DNA from: Adiantum capillus-veneris
Taxonomy: Eukaryota; Streptophyta; Polypodiopsida; Polypodiales; Pteridaceae
Direction: 5' to 3'
NCBI GenBank assembly: GCA_014529385.2
Contig: CM043963.1
Location: 77,982,912-78,046,911 of the forward strand
DNA length: 64,000 nucleotides
Position 1 is the stretch's first letter. Every line of letters begins with the position of its first letter. The position numbers were made by a program, and so were the translations under genes. Under the pieces are notes generated by a model. It made no database searches and was not told the origin of the DNA. It saw only the letters and a list, made by a program, of their open reading frames with translations. Of the stretch, positions 62,167 to 64,000 are shown one piece after another.

Positions 62167-64000
62167 TTATCCTTGAATGCCGATTGAAGATGAGAAAAAG
62201 CTCAACTTCTCCTTGTTGACCACCTTTGTAAACATGTCTGCAGGATTTTCACTTGTATGCACCTTTCCTAGCTTTAGTTGTCCCTCTTCCAAAAGAGTGC
62301 GTATGAAGTGATATCTCACCTCAATGTGCTTTGTCCTTGAATGAAAGTCTGAGTTCTTCGCAAGATGGATAGCGCTTTGGCTATCACTGTACAAGACACA
62401 ATTGTCTTGTTTGAATCCAAGCTCTTCTAAGAATCTGTGAAGCCACATAATTTCTTTGCTTGCCTCCGTCATTGCTACATACTCTGCTTCCATGGTAGAA
62501 AGTGAAACCACTTTCTGCAGCTTTGAAGCCCAGCTTACTGCTGTGCCTCCAACCGTGAACACATAGCCAGTAGTGCTCCTTCGAGTATCTTTGTCACCTG
62601 CCATATCTGCATCAGCATACCCTTCTAGAAAAATATTAGTTCCTCCAAAATACAAAGCATTTGTTGTTGTCCCTTTTAGATACCTAAGTATCCACTTCAC
62701 CGCTTGCCAATGCTCTTTACCTGGGTTGTCCATGAACCTACTCACAACTCCCACTGCATGTGCAATGTCTGGCCTTGTCCAGACCATAGCATACATTAGA
62801 GAACCTACCGCTGCAGCATATGGAACTTTAGACATATAGGCTATCTCCTCTTGTGTCTTTGGAAACATATCCTTCGTTAGTTTAAAATGACCAGCCAAAG
62901 GTGTAGAAACTGGTTTTGCATTTTGCATTGCAAACCTTTCTAGTACCTTCTTGATGTAATCTTCTTGAGATAGATTTATTGTCTTCTTCGTCCTGTCCCT
63001 TGATATTTTCATACCAAGTATCCTCTTTGCAGCACCTAAATCTTTCATTGAAAAATATTTGGACAGCTCCTCTTTTAGGTCTTTGATGTCTTGCATGTTA
63101 GCACTTGCAATCAACATGTCATCAACATACAACATTAGGATGATGAATTTTCCATCTCCCAAATTCTCCATGTAGACGCAGTGATTCGAGTTGCTTCTTG
63201 TGAATCCATGATCCAACATCCATCGATCAAACTTCAAGTACCATTGTCTTGATGCTTGCTTTAAACCATACAAGATCTTCTTTAATCTGTAAACCATTTT
63301 CTCCTAACCTTTTACTTCATACCCCTTTGGTTGAAGCATGTAGATTTCCTCCTCTAAGTCACCGTGAGGGAATGCCGTATTTACATCCATTTGCTAAAGA
63401 ATTAGATCATGAGCAGCCACAAGGCTTAAGACAAGCCTAATTGAGTTCATTTTTACAACAGGAGAAAATATTTCATTGAAGTCAATACCTTTCTTTTGAG
63501 AAAAAACTTTTACCACAAGCCTAGACTTGTACCTTTTCTTCCCACCTTCTTCTTCCTTCAACTTGTACACCCATTTGTTTTGAAGTGCGCGCTTACCTTT
63601 AGGCAACTCAACCAACTCCCATGTTTGGATGCTCCACTTGCATGCTCTTCGTCCATTCTTCTTTGGATTCATGTTGCATAGCTTCTTCGTATGATTCCGG
63701 CTCTCCAGAATCTGAGATCAAGAGATGGTTGAAGGAAGGAACAAACCTTTCTGGAGGTCTACTTGCTCTTGTAGATCTTCGGGGAATAGGTTGAGGCTCC
63801 TCATTTGGTTGACGTTGTTGCACATTGTCACCGTTTGCAGTCCTTGAGTCTTCATCGTCCTCAAGCTCCATGTACTCATCACCTGTTTCTTTTGTTTGTT
63901 TTCTTTCCAAGTAATCTTTGTACATATTTTGTTCATTAAAAATTACATCCCTACTCCTTAAGATTTTACCATCTTCAGGATTCCATAGGCGATACCCAAA
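62167..64000 (-). pseudogene. pol: Copia-C pol: integrase end, RT and RNase H (partial)
   Basis: From the window edge on the - strand: FGYRLWNPEDGKI and SRDVIFNEQNMYK (integrase tail), RRSTRASRPPERF linker, RT start (TWELVELPKGKRALQNKWVY), RT box LYVDDMLIAS, AKPVSTPLAGHFKL, TRPDIAHAVGVVSRF, then RNase H (YADADMAGD, STMEAEYVAM, DSQSAIHLAKN, RTKHIEVRYHFIR) and a stop at 62167. Motif wording fits Tork/Tnt1-type copia. A frameshift near 63640 and TAG stops at 63391 and 63298 break the frame. Gypsy-2 begins only eight bases after the pol stop. The 5' half of the element lies beyond the window. Confidence 0.9.

Overview
The window looks like a piece of a large, repeat-rich land-plant nuclear genome. 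The grounds are plant-type Ty3/gypsy elements with two RNase H domains, Ty1/copia elements with tRNA-Met-like primer sites, an extensin-like YKPKP/SPPPP cell-wall protein remnant, a plant-style short intron, and long GA/CT/CA microsatellites. A fern or another repeat-rich non-seed vascular plant would fit, but I cannot fix the taxon. I see no bacterial genes, tRNA or rRNA genes, or CRISPR arrays, and no clearly intact cellular gene. Almost everything recognisable is a transposable element, a decayed gene or tandem repeat.

Layout. 1-1636: end of one LTR element (unknown ORF, polypurine tract, LTR). 1620-12045: a complete but inactivated gypsy element on the + strand (Gypsy-1), made of a truncated 5' LTR, primer site, leader ORFs, gag-pol with about ten stops and one frameshift, and a 2.4-kb 3' LTR with poly-C arrays. 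12050-13330: microsatellites and a possible SINE. 13440-13611: end of a copia 5' LTR with primer site. 13.6-31.2 kb: AT-rich DNA with remnants of two tandem FCP1/NIF-like HAD phosphatase genes (16.3-18.7 kb), a remnant of an intron-containing gene with a ParB-like DGQH motif (23.3-25.6 kb), a 3-kb higher-order satellite (25.8-28.9 kb) and a duplicated AATTCAAATTT array (28.87-29.70 kb). 31.2-34.2 kb: decayed copia with protease and RT fragments and a 3' LTR whose sequence matches the 13.5-kb LTR end. 35-40.3 kb: gag and integrase remnants of other gypsy elements. 40.6-45.2 kb: tandem duplications and a scrambled extensin-like pseudogene. 45.2-51.28 kb: mostly featureless, ending in a second copy of a 1.1-kb gypsy-derived segment.

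51,284 to the right edge is a nested insertion on the - strand. A Tork-like copia (3' LTR at the left, RT/RNase H at 62.2-64 kb) is split by a second gypsy element (Gypsy-2, about 51.9-62.16 kb). Gypsy-2 has 2.07-kb LTRs that are roughly 98-99% identical by eye and a gag-pol frame broken by only two stops.

Gypsy-1 and Gypsy-2 are relatives. They share domain order, primer-site sequence, polypurine tract and a short leader ORF ahead of gag. That leader ORF has a diverged tandem duplicate in Gypsy-2 and is one of the less expected features. The other candidates for novelty are the DGQH gene remnant, the HAD pair, the satellite, and the unknown 3' ORF at the left edge.
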